Of a stretch of DNA of 64,000 bases, positions 17,384 to 29,902 are shown piece by piece; within the stretch, counting starts at the first letter, position 1; every line of letters begins with the position of its first letter. The stretch comes from Aquila chrysaetos chrysaetos (Eukaryota > Chordata > Aves > Accipitriformes > Accipitridae), in contig NC_044027.1 of the NCBI RefSeq assembly GCF_900496995.4, forward strand, positions 16,454,743 through 16,518,742, written 5' to 3'. Position numbers and translations under genes: made by a program. The notes below the pieces were generated by a model. That model saw only the letters and a list, made by a program, of their open reading frames with translations, did not search any database and was not told the DNA's origin.

Positions 17384-17431
17384 AAAAAAAACCAACAAAA
17401 CAAAAACAACACACACAACAAAACAAAACAT
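17384..17431. repeat. A-rich / (CAAAA)n simple repeat
   Basis: A poly-A run followed by AACAAAAC and ACACACAACAAAAC units; simple low-complexity DNA. Confidence 0.7.
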
Positions 17432-20400
17432 ACGGTTCATGGTAATGATTGGGAAACCCACTGCGGATTAATGAATTTTGCAAATTAGCAAAGCAGGAGC
17501 AACCAGGATTAAAGAGAAACAATCAACAACACTGAGATGCAAAACACTCTTTGTTCATTTATTTAGCAAAGTGTCGTTCTGTGTGCGCTGAAAGCACCTG
17601 ATAGCTTACCAAAGTAGACAGAGAGTAATATATTTTGTAAAAGTAATTAAGCCTTTGAAACATGAGACCTCACTACATCACTCAGCTGCTGCTGAGGAGA
17701 GGGATTTGACTCCCGAGTTGTTTGTGCTGTCAACGAGAGCGATCAGGCTCCCAGATTACGCCAGGGAGAAGGAGCGAGATTCTAGGAGTGCAGCAAGGCT
17801 TGGCTGTAAACCCACAACCCACTGCACAAGTGCTCTCCCTCCCCCCAAAAGTTAAGAGGTAAATATTAAACAGCATCTTTCAGAACTTGTACCAATTAAA
17901 AGTTGTGTCTGTAAAAACTATGGAAAGTCCCAGCCTTCACCAAGGCAAACTGCTTTATCTGTGTGCACTGCCTTCAGCTCACTGAGGCTCATGGGGGAAG
18001 AGACTCTCAGGTCAGGCAGGCTGGATCCCCGGCCTGCAGACATGGTTTGTGGATACCAAGAACCTCCATTAGACTCCCCACCATCTTAGGAGATGACTGA
18101 AGGATAAAGTTTTAAACACACAGTTCTTAACTCAGGAAAGAAGCATTTTTCAATACTATTAAGAACTGTGATTTAAGTCATTGTACACAGTGCAGTTACA
18201 ACAGTGCAAAGAAACAACCAGCTACGAAGGCTACTGAAATACTTCCATTTGCAGACACTGACTAACAAAAACAGCCACCTTTACAGACTGATAGTGAAAG
18301 AACACGGCTGCCTAGCATGCTTACTGAGATGGAACATCAGCCTTCTTCAATACGCTTTTCTTCCAAATATTTTTTAAATTACAAGGACTAAAGTTTCTGA
18401 AAGCACCTCAGTGCTTAAATGACAGTTTTATTTCCACAAGCAGCAGAGCCTAGTTTTTATTTGAAGATAACGGAACTAACACTCCAAAGTCAGTTTTGAG
18501 AACAAACCTCAGACACTTTACATTGCACATGCATTCTTTCTTAATTTAAACTCTGCATGCATAGGTCACTAAAACTAAAAAGCCTTTCATTGGAATAGCT
18601 ACTGTCTCAGCTCTGAGCACTATACAGGCAGTGAGTATAGAAGACAATATTGCAATCAAGCTTATGCTGAACATTGAATAAGACTGTTACCCTCTGCCCA
18701 ACCCTTTTATTAAGCATTGTCTCAAAGCACTAAATACATGCATGAGTGAATATTTTTAACCAGTGTGGACTAAAGAGAAAGAAATAAACAATCTTAGCAT
18801 TTATTCTTTCCGAAAAGGAAGGCTTTGAGGTCAGGAGTTACTCTGTTGCAGCAGGAGCCTCCCAGCATATTATTAAAAACTCCCCAAACTTCGGTGCTAA
18901 CAAAACAAGACACGCTCTGCTAGTGCTGTGATCTGCAGTTTAGGAGGCAGGACTTCGCATTTACAGTACACTCAAGCGGTTGGGTAGTTGTAAGCAATAC
19001 AGATCGGGTTTTTTCGCTTGTAAAGCAACCAGACTGCTTTGGGGATTTCTTGGTTTATTGATGCATATTTATTCTGCACTTCTCACCCATATACTGCAGC
19101 ACATATGGTAGTCACCAAGTCCCCTCTAATACCTTATCACTGTGTGAATTAAAGACAAGAGTTTCAGCTTTAAACCTAAATTTCCAGTTTAATTTAGAGA
19201 CACCCCCTCACCACACTCACATATACTGAACACGTTAAAAATACTAACAAGCATATTAAAAAAAAAGCTTCTCTATTCCCAGCAAGGAACAGCAGGTGTG
19301 CTTTGCTAATTGTGTTACCCCCAACCTACTATTTACTAGTGTCAGGGAACTTAAGATGTAAAAAATAAATAAATAAAAGCGTAACTGTTTGAAGTATTAG
19401 TGAAGCCATCATATTTGCTTATCCAAAAAAGTTTATTTTAGTAACTTTTGATTCCTGAAGACATCAACAGAAAGGTATATCCACACCACGGAATTGTCAC
19501 AGAACATTCAGCGCGAACCTTACAGAATGCACGCTCCACGTTGTCAATAGTCATTTCTGTAGGAAACACATTCCCTATTAACACCCTGCAAGACTGAACC
19601 ACGTAGCTTAAAGACGTGCACAGATCTGCGACCTGAACACTACAGCTTTGTTTGAAAGTGAAACCAAGCAGGCTACAAATAATGCTCTATCCCCAGGGAG
19701 GTGCAAAAACCAAACAAGTAGTATAAACGGAGGAAAAGTACGGCTGGGTTTTGAAGTTCTACATTTTATTATCGGTAGCATTATTTATAGCGTAACACTT
19801 CTATATATAAATCTGTGAGCTGCGTTTCTTTTTACACCTATAAATCATATCAAGTTTAGGCAACGAACCCTCGGTTTCCGTTTATTTACAAAAGTTCGGT
19901 AAACACCAGTTATTTACACGAGCAAAGAAGCCGTATATATACACATATACACAAACGGACGCATGCGGACACGGACAACACACGAAACGCGCACTTTTCA
20001 GCGCATCATATGCAGCCTGCTCAGACCTTTTTCCAGCTCACAAGCCAGCGACCCGGGCGGCGGCGGGGGCAGAGGGAAATGGCCGGGAAGAGCCCGGCGC
20101 TCGCTCAGGGCGAGGGGCCACCGCCGAGCCCCGCTCCGCGCCCCGAGCCCCGCTCCGCGCCCCGAGCGCGGCCGCTCGCCGCCGGAGCCGGGGAGCCGCG
20201 CATCGCCGGGAGCGGGGGCTTGCTGCTGCCTAGCACACACCCCCCCCCCCCCCTCTTTTTTTTTTTTTTTTTTGCGCTCCCCCCCCCCCCCCTTTTTCTT
20301 TCTTTTTTTAATTTTTAAGGGCGCCTGCAGCCCTCCTTTTCCTCGCCCCTAATTTTCCCCTTCAAAAGATGGCGGGCAGAGAGAGCGAGCGAGGGAAAGC

Positions 20401-21020
20401 TAGCGAGAGAGGGGAAAGAAGAAGAAAAACAAAACCAAAAAAAAAAAAAAAAAGGAAAGAAAGAAAACCCCTCCTGCGTGGGGGAGCGGGGCTCGGCGGG
20501 GCCGGGGCTGCGCCCGTCCGGGGCGTCTTCGGGCGCTCGGCGAGAAGGGGAGGGGGGAGCAGAAGATGGAGAAGAAGCGGCAGAAGAAGAAGAAGAAGAA
20601 AAGGGTGGGCAGGAGCGGCGGGGCCGGGAGGAAATCAATGGCCAGGCTGCAGCCAGCCCCGCCGCGCTTTGTTGCATTGTCGCGGCGCACAAAGGCTGCG
20701 GGGCCGCGGGGAGCGACGCGGGGCTCTCGCAAGAAGAAGGAGCAGAAGAAGAGAGGAGGGGAAAAAAAAAAAAAAAAAAAAAAGAAAAAAATCAGCATTG
20801 GCCTTTCCCAAGTGGGTTTTGCTTTCCTCCCCCTTCTTCCCCGGCCCCCCCCCTCCCTCCAGAATCCATGGCCCAGTGCTAGCAACGCACACCCAAGCAT
20901 CTAACAAATAAAGGGAAAGATTAAATAGATTACTTTGCCCCGGCAGCTCCAGCAACGTTTGCCTTATAGTCCCTCCAGTTGCTCTTCTTTTTATCCTCGG
21001 CAAGGCAGTATAATAGATGC

Positions 21021-21040
21021 GCTACAACGCCCAAGAGCTC
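21021..21040 (+). promoter_or_regulatory. ZNF143/SBS-like motif 1
   Basis: GCTACAACGCCCAAGAG resembles the ZNF143 (Staf) site ACTACAANTCCCAGNATGC with a few mismatches. It lies in the BRD3 CpG island. Confidence 0.45.
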
Positions 21041-21056
21041 ATGCGCCGGGGCGCAA

Positions 21057-21076
21057 GGCCATGTGGGGACGGTAGT
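21057..21076 (-). promoter_or_regulatory. ZNF143/SBS-like motif 2 (inverted)
   Basis: Read on the minus strand it is ACTACCGTCCCCACATGG, a partial match to ACTACAANTCCCAGNATGC. It faces motif 3 about 40 bp away. Confidence 0.4.
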
Positions 21077-21116
21077 CCCGGGCCGGGCCGGGGGAGAGGC
21101 GGCCGCTGGCCCCCGG

Positions 21117-21135
21117 ACTACAAGTCCCAGAAGCC
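21117..21135 (+). promoter_or_regulatory. ZNF143/SBS motif 3 (near-perfect)
   Basis: ACTACAAGTCCCAGAAGCC matches the long ZNF143/THAP11-type promoter element almost throughout. Such sites are common 0-200 bp upstream of start sites in housekeeping CpG promoters. Confidence 0.75.
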
Positions 21136-24100
21136 GGCAGGCTCCCCCCCCCCCCCGGCTCCCCGCTCCCTCCCCGGACCGGCGGGCAGGGGAGAGAAAC
21201 GGCAGGGGTGATGCCCCGGTCAGCGGGCGGCGGGGGCGGGTAAAGACGCTCCCCCCGGTGGGGAAAAAGCCTCGCTTGGTTTCGGGGGAGGGACAGCGAT
21301 AGAAACCCGCCGGGAGGTGGTGGCTGGCGGGTCCCCCCCGGGCAGATATTGCCGGGGAAGATCCCGGCTTCCCCCCTCCGCCCGCCGTCGCGCCTCTCGG
21401 GCTCTAGAGGTACAACAAGAGCCCTTAAAAGTGCAACTGGCGAGGTGCGGGTCCCCCTCAGCTCCGCGGCTGAAACCCACGCAGGGTCACGCGTGCTGCG
21501 GGAGACCGAGTTTTAAATCACAACTGCGGGAGCTGGCTTGCTCTTCCCCCCCCCCCCCCTTTTTCTAAATCGCGGTTTGCATTGGGTAATGCGCTCTCAC
21601 ATTTATTACGCAACAACTAATACGAGCTGCAATAAAAATAGAACGCCGCCAATGCAAGCTGTAGTAGTAAGTGGCAAAAAAAAAAATCCATCAAGAAAAC
21701 CCACAACCTAATGTAGTTTGCACTGGTTAGTGCATTTCATAATATCGTCAACTGCCGAAAACAACAAAAATTAATCTATAGAATATGAATTTTACAAACA
21801 CACCCACCATAAGAGCATCAACAAACATGAGCACTGTCACAAACACTTCCAAATGCCTATACCCTGAAGCAAATGTACAAATGCAAACAGAAGTTAACAA
21901 AAAAAGATTGTTACAACTCCAAATATGATTCAATTGCTGCAGCACAAAAAGAAAAAAAAAATTAGAACTGTTGGAAAATAAACGAGTCCAGAGGAAACAT
22001 TTGAGCACCAACATAAAATGAGAAGTAGTTACAGAATTTCTCTGTGGCCACATATGCCAGCAGAGGCTGCCACCCTGGCTGTTACAGACAGCCATGCGGT
22101 GATGCCAATTAGTAAGTCAGTTTATTGTAACCATAAGGTGAAGGCAGTTTTACTGGAAGACCTTATTTCCAGAAGATTAGCTTTTGAAAAACATGACCAA
22201 TGGGACCAAAATTTCTCAGAAGGTACAATATAATCAGAAAGAGTGGGTTTTGTACAGGCAAGAGGACAGATTCTTGGGAAAATTCCACCTAGCCAGGCTT
22301 GCGGCTGCCTCAGGATGAAACCAAAGTTGTGCATATGCCCTAGTCAAACCCAAGATAAAGTGCTTCTTTGCACTCAACTTCAAGGCTTGTGCGAATTCAG
22401 GAACAAAAAACTCACTCACAGCCGTACTGCTCTTGGACGTACTTACTTTGTAAGGCAGCATTTGAAGTTGCATCTGCATCTACAGCCAAAACCCACACTT
22501 AGTCAGTGTGTGACTTGGGCTTCCTTCCTGCAACTCGACCTTTTTGACTTGACCATCAGGTACCCGAAAGCCACTCTCCACACCCAGAGCACATGGTCTC
22601 TGCAGGAACACGGAGCATGCAAGCAGTAAGAAAAAGGTACATTCTGGGTATTCTTAAGGGGAAGAGCCACACTTCGCAAGCTGGTGTTCACTAAACCTGC
22701 CCCACGTCTGGTCGTCATATGTTCCACATTGCCGGACTGTGCGAGGAAATCGCTTTGAAACACCACCTGAGCTCTGCCCTGCCTACAAGTGTCCTGGATA
22801 CCAGATATCAGGGGTGTAGAGGGTTGGATTTTGAGCACTGGGCACTTTTTACCATAATTCTGCTGTATTCCCATTTTCAAGACAATTCTAAAAGAGTACA
22901 CATGTGTCAAAGCATTTGACAGCTGAAGAGTACCAGGTCAGTTCTTTTGAACGCACTGTCCAGCTCCAGTACATGCCAGATCCACATGGATAAGCAGGGT
23001 ATAAATTTATGAATGCTGTAACATACACAGATACCAAATCATGAGCATGACCAAAGAGCCCCTAAATGAAAACTGCTGCTGCTCTAGGCATGGGGGCTGG
23101 GAAAAGTTGGCAGGCCGAAGCTTTCCAAGGGAGGCGGCAGGGAGTAATCAGCTGAGTATTCATTATGAACACTTGGGAAAATGTATGCCTTTGACTCTAA
23201 AGACTCATTTTCAGCCGAACCATAATCTGAAAGTTTGATTTTTAAATGTATTTATATTTTAGTTTGAGACAAACTCCTGCGACAAAAAAGCGTGTTGGCT
23301 GAAATGTAAGACTTGGCAGAGCTCTAAGCAACTGAACAGGGGGGTCTCATAATGCAAAGTGTCCAGCAACCTCAGCAACATGCAGGGAGCGCAAGAGGAG
23401 GGCTGAGCAAAATGGGGGAGTGCAGGCAAAAAGGCAGAGACAAGAGAAGCGAGGAGGGTCCCTGCGAGAGCATAAAGCCCTTCAAGGTGGCAGGGCAGAG
23501 TCACCTCACAGTGAATATGCACAAGTTAAAAATTGGAGTTTGATCCTCACTGCAAATCCACTTTCAAGAGCAGCTTGGCGATGGAGGGTGCAACAAAACT
23601 GCAACCCAAAAGCAGCCTCCAACTACACCTTTACTTCCTTATCTCACCCAGGGTGGGTGTAAGACAGTTTCATCCCAAATTGTTACATTCATTATGCATC
23701 AGGCTGAGCAGGCAAAACAATTCACGTGGGAAACTGTCCCCAGAGATTTCACCACTATCAGCTTTCAACCTGGAACATACCAGTCACTCACACACCTACC
23801 TGTAGGTCTGCAAACTTGCACTCAAAGAATCCAGCTGCAACCTCCAAGGGATTAGGAAAGCAAACATATTCTAGGGATCCTTAAAGCTGCCTTTATGCAA
23901 AGCAGTGAGTTTAGATAATGGTTTAGCCAAAGAGGCGCAGGCTGACTCAGTTTGAATAAGCCCCATAGGAGGTACAGTAAAATCAAATCAGAATGATTCA
24001 AGCACAAGTTACATAGCCCAAAGTAAAAGCACTTAGACTGAGGAAAAGATAGTTGTAATCTTTAAATTAATTTCTGAACTGATTTTGTCATATTAGTTTC

Positions 24101-25384
24101 ACACACAAGATGTAGCAGTCGCCTGTTCTGGGATACCTTAATGCCAGCTTGTCCATAAAACGCGAGACTACAGCAGTAGCTTTTTCCTTCCTCATTCCCA
24201 AGCTCAGAGGAGCATCCTAGATTCACCCAAAGCCTTCTGATTAGTCTCTGTGGTCTCTTACCTTGCACCTCCAGTTACCCAATTAGTACCTTGTTAACTA
24301 ACACCTGCAGTGTATTTATTCCTTGCCATTGCACTACTTTTAACCCTTAATGCACAGTGGTACATACATCCTTCTAGGAAGCTTTGTGCATAGGCTTTGA
24401 CAAGAAAAAACTTATTTATGCAAAACCAGAGCAGTTTTCAGGGCTGTTAAACACTGATACTTTTTGCTTCTATGCTCTTGGTGTCCAGGGTAGGACTTGA
24501 GTCTTTTGAAAACAAGGGTGGATGGAAGCAGAAAAAGGAGATACTCGTCTCTGTGGGACTGATGAGTTTTGTGAGAACTGGCCACTCTCAGTGCCTTGCA
24601 TGACTGCACCCAACAGTATTTAATAGTAATCGGGGACTGCTGGGAACACTAACCCGGAGCACCAATTTTTCTGACCTTTGCTATAGGTACTAACTGTAAG
24701 CTTCTGATTCTTTACCTCACCATTCAGTGCCTGTTTCACCATCAAAACCATAGTTCCCCGTTGCAAGGGAGCTCTTTGTTAGTATTTGTACTTGGGAATT
24801 ACCAAGGGATTACAAGTCGAGAAGGTTACTGAAGGGTTATGAATAGTGCACCGCCAGTGCATTCTGACCTCCATCTCTGGGCACATCTGTAGGCATGCTG
24901 GACATTTACATGCACATGACAGCTGATGCAAGCTCCAAACGCCTCAAGGCAGGCAAATTTGGCCATTCTGACCATTTTGTCAGCCATCAGCCACCATGGG
25001 CTCCAAGAAACTTCATGTATCAGCAGACTCACAGCAGAGCCTATTACCAGTAGCTGCTATCTCTACAGTGGATGTCGTTATACATTACAAAAAGAGAATT
25101 TATTCAGTAACAGTCATGTTTGGGATAAAGAAATAATAGTGCCCAAATAGAAGATTGCTTAAGAGCGTGTAGTAAATGTCTGGGATTATATGACTCCGAT
25201 CATCCCAGTGGCAGAGAGAAGGGTGTTGAACACAAGGGGATAAATGCTGTTATTGCAACACAGAGTCATCTTTACCAATGATTTTCTTCAATGGAGTGGC
25301 AGGAATTCCTCAGTTGAGTAAGTGTTACTCAGTAAGTTAGGGATGACAGGACCAGGGCAGAGGTTTGAAACAATAATTGCAGTT

Positions 25385-25600
25385 TGTTCTTCTGTAGTAC
25401 CTTTCATCTGCGGAAGTCACAACAATGCAATAATCCTCCTAACAGCTTTTGTAGGTAAGGAAATATTATGAGCCCTGTTTTTCAGCTGAGGAAGCTGAGA
25501 GGGAATATGATGATACAGAGAATCATGGGCAGAGCCAGAACTGGGACTCAGCTCTTCTGACTCATACTTTGTAGTTCTGAGAGCCCGGACACACCAGTTG
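25385..25600 (+). repeat. Ancient MIR-like SINE relic
   Basis: The order 'CCTGTTTTTCAGCTGAGGAA', 'GCTGAGAGGGAATATGATG', 'GGGCAGAGCCAGAACTGGG', 'CTCAGCTCTTCTGACTC' parallels the 3' half of MIR (CCCATTTTACAGATGAGGAAACTGAGG ... GGCAGAGCCAGGATT). Highly diverged, as expected for a pre-avian insertion. Confidence 0.55.
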
Positions 25601-28328
25601 GTGAGGCTACCCTGGCTACTCAGTGCCTGTAGGACCTTTGTCTCTTCAGTGTTCACTCTTCATCTGGAAAAGGGTAAGCAGAGCCCCCAAACAGGGAACC
25701 CAGAAGCCAGGATGTCTACAAGCCCCAAAAGGCACAGCATTATGGTAATTGATGGGAAGGCAGGAAAGAATTGAGCTATCCAAGACCCAAAGGATCTTGT
25801 AAGTGTTCATCTGCAAATATAAGTGTTGATTACGATCTAAATCCTGGTCTGGATACATCCAATATCCAATGGAGGGTCCAGAGTGGATTTAAATAATGTC
25901 CTTTCAGACTGGCAGTTCTCAAACCAGAGAAACAGAGATGACTGGCTTCCCCTGCAATGGAGAGGAAGGGAATGAAGAGCCCCCAAAATGTTCTGTCTGA
26001 CCTTGGTGTCTTTTATCAGGATGTAGCAAGAAGCATTACTTGGATAAGCTGGAGGCTGGGATACAGTGGACTAAGTTTTATATGTATGGAAAGAAGAAGA
26101 GCAAAGGCCTAAACCATTGTGGGAGAGAAGAAAGGGACAAGACCATGGAATTTGAGAAGTTAAGAGAAACTGCCCAGCCAATAAGGCTACATATCTTTGG
26201 CCACAGTAAATATGTTTCTTTGGAAATTAGCTGCATCTAAATGGTTTTTTTACACATTCAGTTTGATGTAGAGACCTAGCACCTGCTGTTAACACAGTGG
26301 TTTGCACAGGTAAGCAAGCTTGTGAATAGTGTGTGCTACTGAGTTGGCAGTTTAAACTAACAGATCCTAGAACATGCTAGATTTCAGCTGTCTAAAGCCC
26401 TAATGGATTCCTGTGTGTTTTCTTAATTTTCCTCCTGCCCTCTTACAAAGACTGGAGAGAATAGTAAAGAGATGCTCTAACCAAATAGTAACACTTTCAA
26501 GCATCTTGATTTCTAAATTACAATGACTAATAAATGTATTCAGATTTCACTATCTCAGGGGTGAGTTAATTGTATTGAACAGTCCCTTCATTGGAGTTGC
26601 AACCATTTGCACCAGCCAAGAATGAAGCTCCTGATTCACAGAAGTGCTGAGAACCTGCTGCTCCAGTTGAAGTGGCTGGGAGAGGCAGGCTGTCATCACG
26701 TCTGGCAGTCAGACCGTCTGTGATTCAGTCTGGGGCTCTCAAATCAGCAGCCTTTATGCATTAACTTGGCTGTGACTTGCACTGGGGGGGAATCTGCTTT
26801 GAATGATACACTATAGCACATTGCTGGACTCCAATCCTGTGTGAAGTCCTACCTTCTCTTCAAAAACATGGACTGTTTCTTAACAGGTCTCTACTAACAT
26901 GGAGCTCTATACATGCAGTGTTCAATGATCTTATTTTGAAAGAAGTTCTTCAACTTCCACAGGCCCCTTGTGCCCTGGCTAAGTGTTTGTACACATCCCT
27001 GCCAGGGCAGAATGAATCAAATCCTACCTGTTCTCCACTGGGGTAAGATTTCCTAGTTTTAAATGAAGAAATGTTGGCAGTGATGCAATCAAGGTTCATA
27101 CTGTAATGGGGGAGGTAGAAATACCAGCCTGGAAAAGGTTCAGTGTTTGTTTTTAAATCCCAGAAGAAACATATGAATGCCCTGTATCTGGGATTTAGAA
27201 AAAAACAGAGCAGCATATTAGCAACCACACAGAAACAGCTATATGTCAGAGATCAGCTATGCTTTAAAAGCCGAAAAGATGCAGCAGGTCTCTCATAAGT
27301 TCTTCCTCCCTCTGTTTCTTGAGCAGTGCATAACACACAGTAAGTCTGTTCTGCGCTTCCTCTGTCTGCTGAGAGGCCCAAGCAAATAAAAGTCCTAACT
27401 GAGATGGCTAATTGTGCCAAAATATAAACATGGGCTTACACAGCTTGTAAGCTTAGTGCCTTATTACTCACCATTACAAACGTAAGCACGAGCTTGTTTG
27501 CAGCAGTCAGGTCTAAAGAGCAGATCCAGCATGTACTGAAGTTAGTTGGAGCTTTTCCACAAACGTTAACGTCCTTTGGATCAAATCTGCAGGACTGGAT
27601 TAGTTCTGGTCTCGGTGGAACCTGTAACAAAATTGTATACGTTAGTCATAGCAGGACCCATGGCCTCAGTTCTGTTCCTGACACCCTTAAAGCCATCCAA
27701 AGGGATCCCAAGAGCACTGAAAGCAGTCAATTCCATAAAATCTCAGCCACTCATGGACTTTTTTTCCCCCTTCATCATTATGGGAAGCTGCTTTCCCCCC
27801 AAAAAACCTCAGACAGGTGTCTTTTCCAGTGTACTTGGCAGGTCACCAAGTTCAGGCTATTCTGAACCAAATGGAATGAAAGATTTTGTGAGGGAGAAGC
27901 CTGCCAAGCCCCACTCTTTTCCAGAAAGGGAATTTGGACAGATACCACATCCTGCTGATCCCAGCTGTGGCAGCATGGCCGGGGAAGCAAGAAAGACCCT
28001 CACAGATGATTCATAACCAACAACTTAAATTTCATCCAAAGACAACGGTCTGTCCATGCAAACCCCCAGGTACTCACATTATGCAGTCCCCCCAAAATGC
28101 CCTTCCTTGCGGAGCTGCCTTTTTCTGCAACCGCCATGCTGTCAAAAACCCAATCTAGCATGTGACCGAGTACTTTGCCAAATGGAGTTTATCATACTTT
28201 AAACTTGTTTAAAAAAATATCCCAGACACTTAAAGGCTAAGGGGTTGTTTAGGATTATGATTAATTTCTAGTGGAGGCTACAGTTTTCATGTTCTGGAGA
28301 GGTATTATTCAGTATGGATAAGGATTTT

Positions 28329-28369
28329 TATACATACATATATATGTATTTTATACATATATATAAAAA
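28329..28369. repeat. (TA)n-rich imperfect palindrome
   Basis: TATACATACATATATATG followed by TATTTTATACATATATATA; an AT-rich, partly self-complementary simple repeat. No function visible. Confidence 0.7.
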
Positions 28370-29715
28370 TATCAGGCAAAAACTTCCAAAGCAGACACTG
28401 GGAAGAGAGGCAATATACAAACTTTTATCTCCAACATGAAAGAAACAAAAAGACCCTATCCCTGCCATGGGAAAGTTATATAAATACATAGCATTATACT
28501 GCTGATTTGATTTGTGTTCTCTCATTTTACTTCATATTTATTTTTTAAAAGAGTGAAAACTTCTAGACAAAACCATCTGGAAGAATCTGCAACAGGAACT
28601 TTACTGGATTTGTTTCCTAATACTGTTCTGGGGACTGTGCAGCTCTTCTGTCTGTGTTTTACTTCCCTGAGTTTAGGCGGCAGAGTTAATTCTCCAGACT
28701 TCTGCTGCGGGTTTCCAGGCTGGAGGAAAAGGGCCTTGGCTTCACCGTACCACGGATTTTTTCAGGTTTTTTTTTCCTTTCTCAACTGCCACTAGAATTT
28801 TTGGACCCCAGAGATCTTCCTGTGTTAAAGGGCCAGTAAATGACACGTGTCTCCTTTTCTTCCCTCCTAACTGAAAGCAGACTGTAATGTGTTCTGTGCA
28901 GTGTTGGGTTGTGGTTCAGAAAAAAACACTGCTCCCCAGAAAAGTGTTTAAACACATGCTTAACTTTAAGTTGGCTGTTTGGCCTTAATGAATGAAAGTT
29001 AAATGCTTTTCTGAGTCAGGGCCCTTGTACGCCGGTACATCGAGAACCGCCACAGATATATGCTCACCCAGGCAAATATTATGGTGTTAAATGTCTCGCA
29101 CATCAGCCTCATACATTATATACGTTACTGCCTTGTGAATTAGCTTGTTCTTCTCGTAACGGTTTTTTATCTGTGGTACTGGTGTATGCTTCCAACGGGG
29201 CTGGCCTGCGCATTACGACCCGACGACATCTTAACCCCGCTGCAGCCAGGTTCAACGGTTTTTGAACAGCCGCAACACGCCGGAGCAGAGCTATCCCCGT
29301 GGGTTAAGTGGCCGTGTACCTGACCGCCAGCGCCCAGGGTGATCTGTGCTCCACGGGCACGTCACGCAGGGCTGGACGGGGCCCTGACGAGACCCGCCGC
29401 ACGTCACACGCCAGGCAGGGCACTTGGCTGCTGCCGCCCTGGATGCTCGCTCCCCGCAGAGCCACCCAGAGCAAGGGCATCAGCTCAGGGGCCGTACCCC
29501 GTGGCGGAGGGAGAGCACGACAGGGAGCTCAGAGCCTCTTCCCCGCCGACCGCCGCCACTCAGCCCGGGAAAGTGAAGGAGGGGAGAGCGGGAGAAAGGC
29601 CGAAGCGAAGGCGGCGCCTGGCCCTTTAAGGCGCGCGAGCGCTGCTTTTTGGCTCTCGGGCCTTGCCGTAGCGCTCCCGAGAGAGAGCGGCATTGTGCAG
29701 CCTTTGGCCCGGACC

Positions 29716-29725
29716 GCGCATGCGC
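29716..29725. promoter_or_regulatory. NRF1 binding site
   Basis: GCGCATGCGC, the exact palindromic NRF1 core, about 180 bp upstream of the WDR5 exon 1 donor. NRF1 activates many housekeeping CpG promoters. Confidence 0.8.
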
Positions 29726-29739
29726 CGTCCCACATTCCC

Positions 29740-29902
29740 CCCCCCCCCCCCCCCGCGCCTGGCGGCCCCGGAGCTGCCGCCGCTGCCGCGTCCCCCCTCC
29801 CTCCCCTCCCGCGGCCGCGCTCCTCCTCACCGCGGAGGAGGCGGCGGCGTTGCCGCCGCCGCCGCCGGTTCCCCCCCCCCCCCTCTTTTCCCCCTTCCCC
29901 CG
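29740..29902 (+). other. WDR5: WDR5 non-coding exon 1 (3' edge defined, 5' edge estimated)
   Basis: A consensus donor (CG|GTAAGT) at 29902/29903 in the CpG island fits the 5' UTR exon that must splice to the acceptor at 31554. The start shown is an estimate; CAGE or RNA-seq would fix it. Confidence 0.55.

Larger units (their letters stand above)
2830..20041 (-). other. BRD3: BRD3 first intron (probable)
   Basis: About 17 kb between the first coding exon and the CpG island. Its extent is inferred from a candidate minus-strand donor (GTGAGC, 20041-20036) at the island edge. It holds a solo LTR, a decayed CR1 tail, a MIR-like relic and simple repeats, listed separately; otherwise I see only non-coding sequence. 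Confidence 0.6.
20042..21500 (-). promoter_or_regulatory. BRD3: CpG island, probable BRD3 promoter and 5' UTR exon
   Basis: About 1.4 kb of GC- and CpG-rich DNA between AT-rich flanks, at the distance expected for the 5' end of BRD3. A candidate first-exon donor on the minus strand reads CTT|GTGAGC at 20042/20041. No TATA box is evident. The island contains three ZNF143/SBS-like sites (21021-21135), long poly-C/poly-T blocks (20241-20291) and purine tracts (20395-20460, 20565-20605, 20727-20790). The start site is not fixed by the sequence; the zone around 20.95-21.1 kb is my guess because the SBS motifs lie there. An alternative is a bidirectional promoter also driving a plus-strand non-coding RNA. 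Confidence 0.65.
21500..29300. other. Intergenic region between BRD3 and WDR5 promoters
   Basis: About 7.8 kb between the two CpG islands. I find no exon with convincing protein similarity and no RNA gene. It holds a MIR-like relic (about 25.39-25.60 kb) and an AT-rich palindromic run (about 28.33-28.37 kb). Open frames here are short and unconserved-looking. Confidence 0.7.

Noticed and set aside
20315..21003. Several overlapping 100-180-residue frames on both strands in the BRD3 CpG island
   Set aside because: They are Lys/Arg/Glu, Phe or Pro runs produced by purine, pyrimidine and poly-C tracts; no domain or family resemblance.
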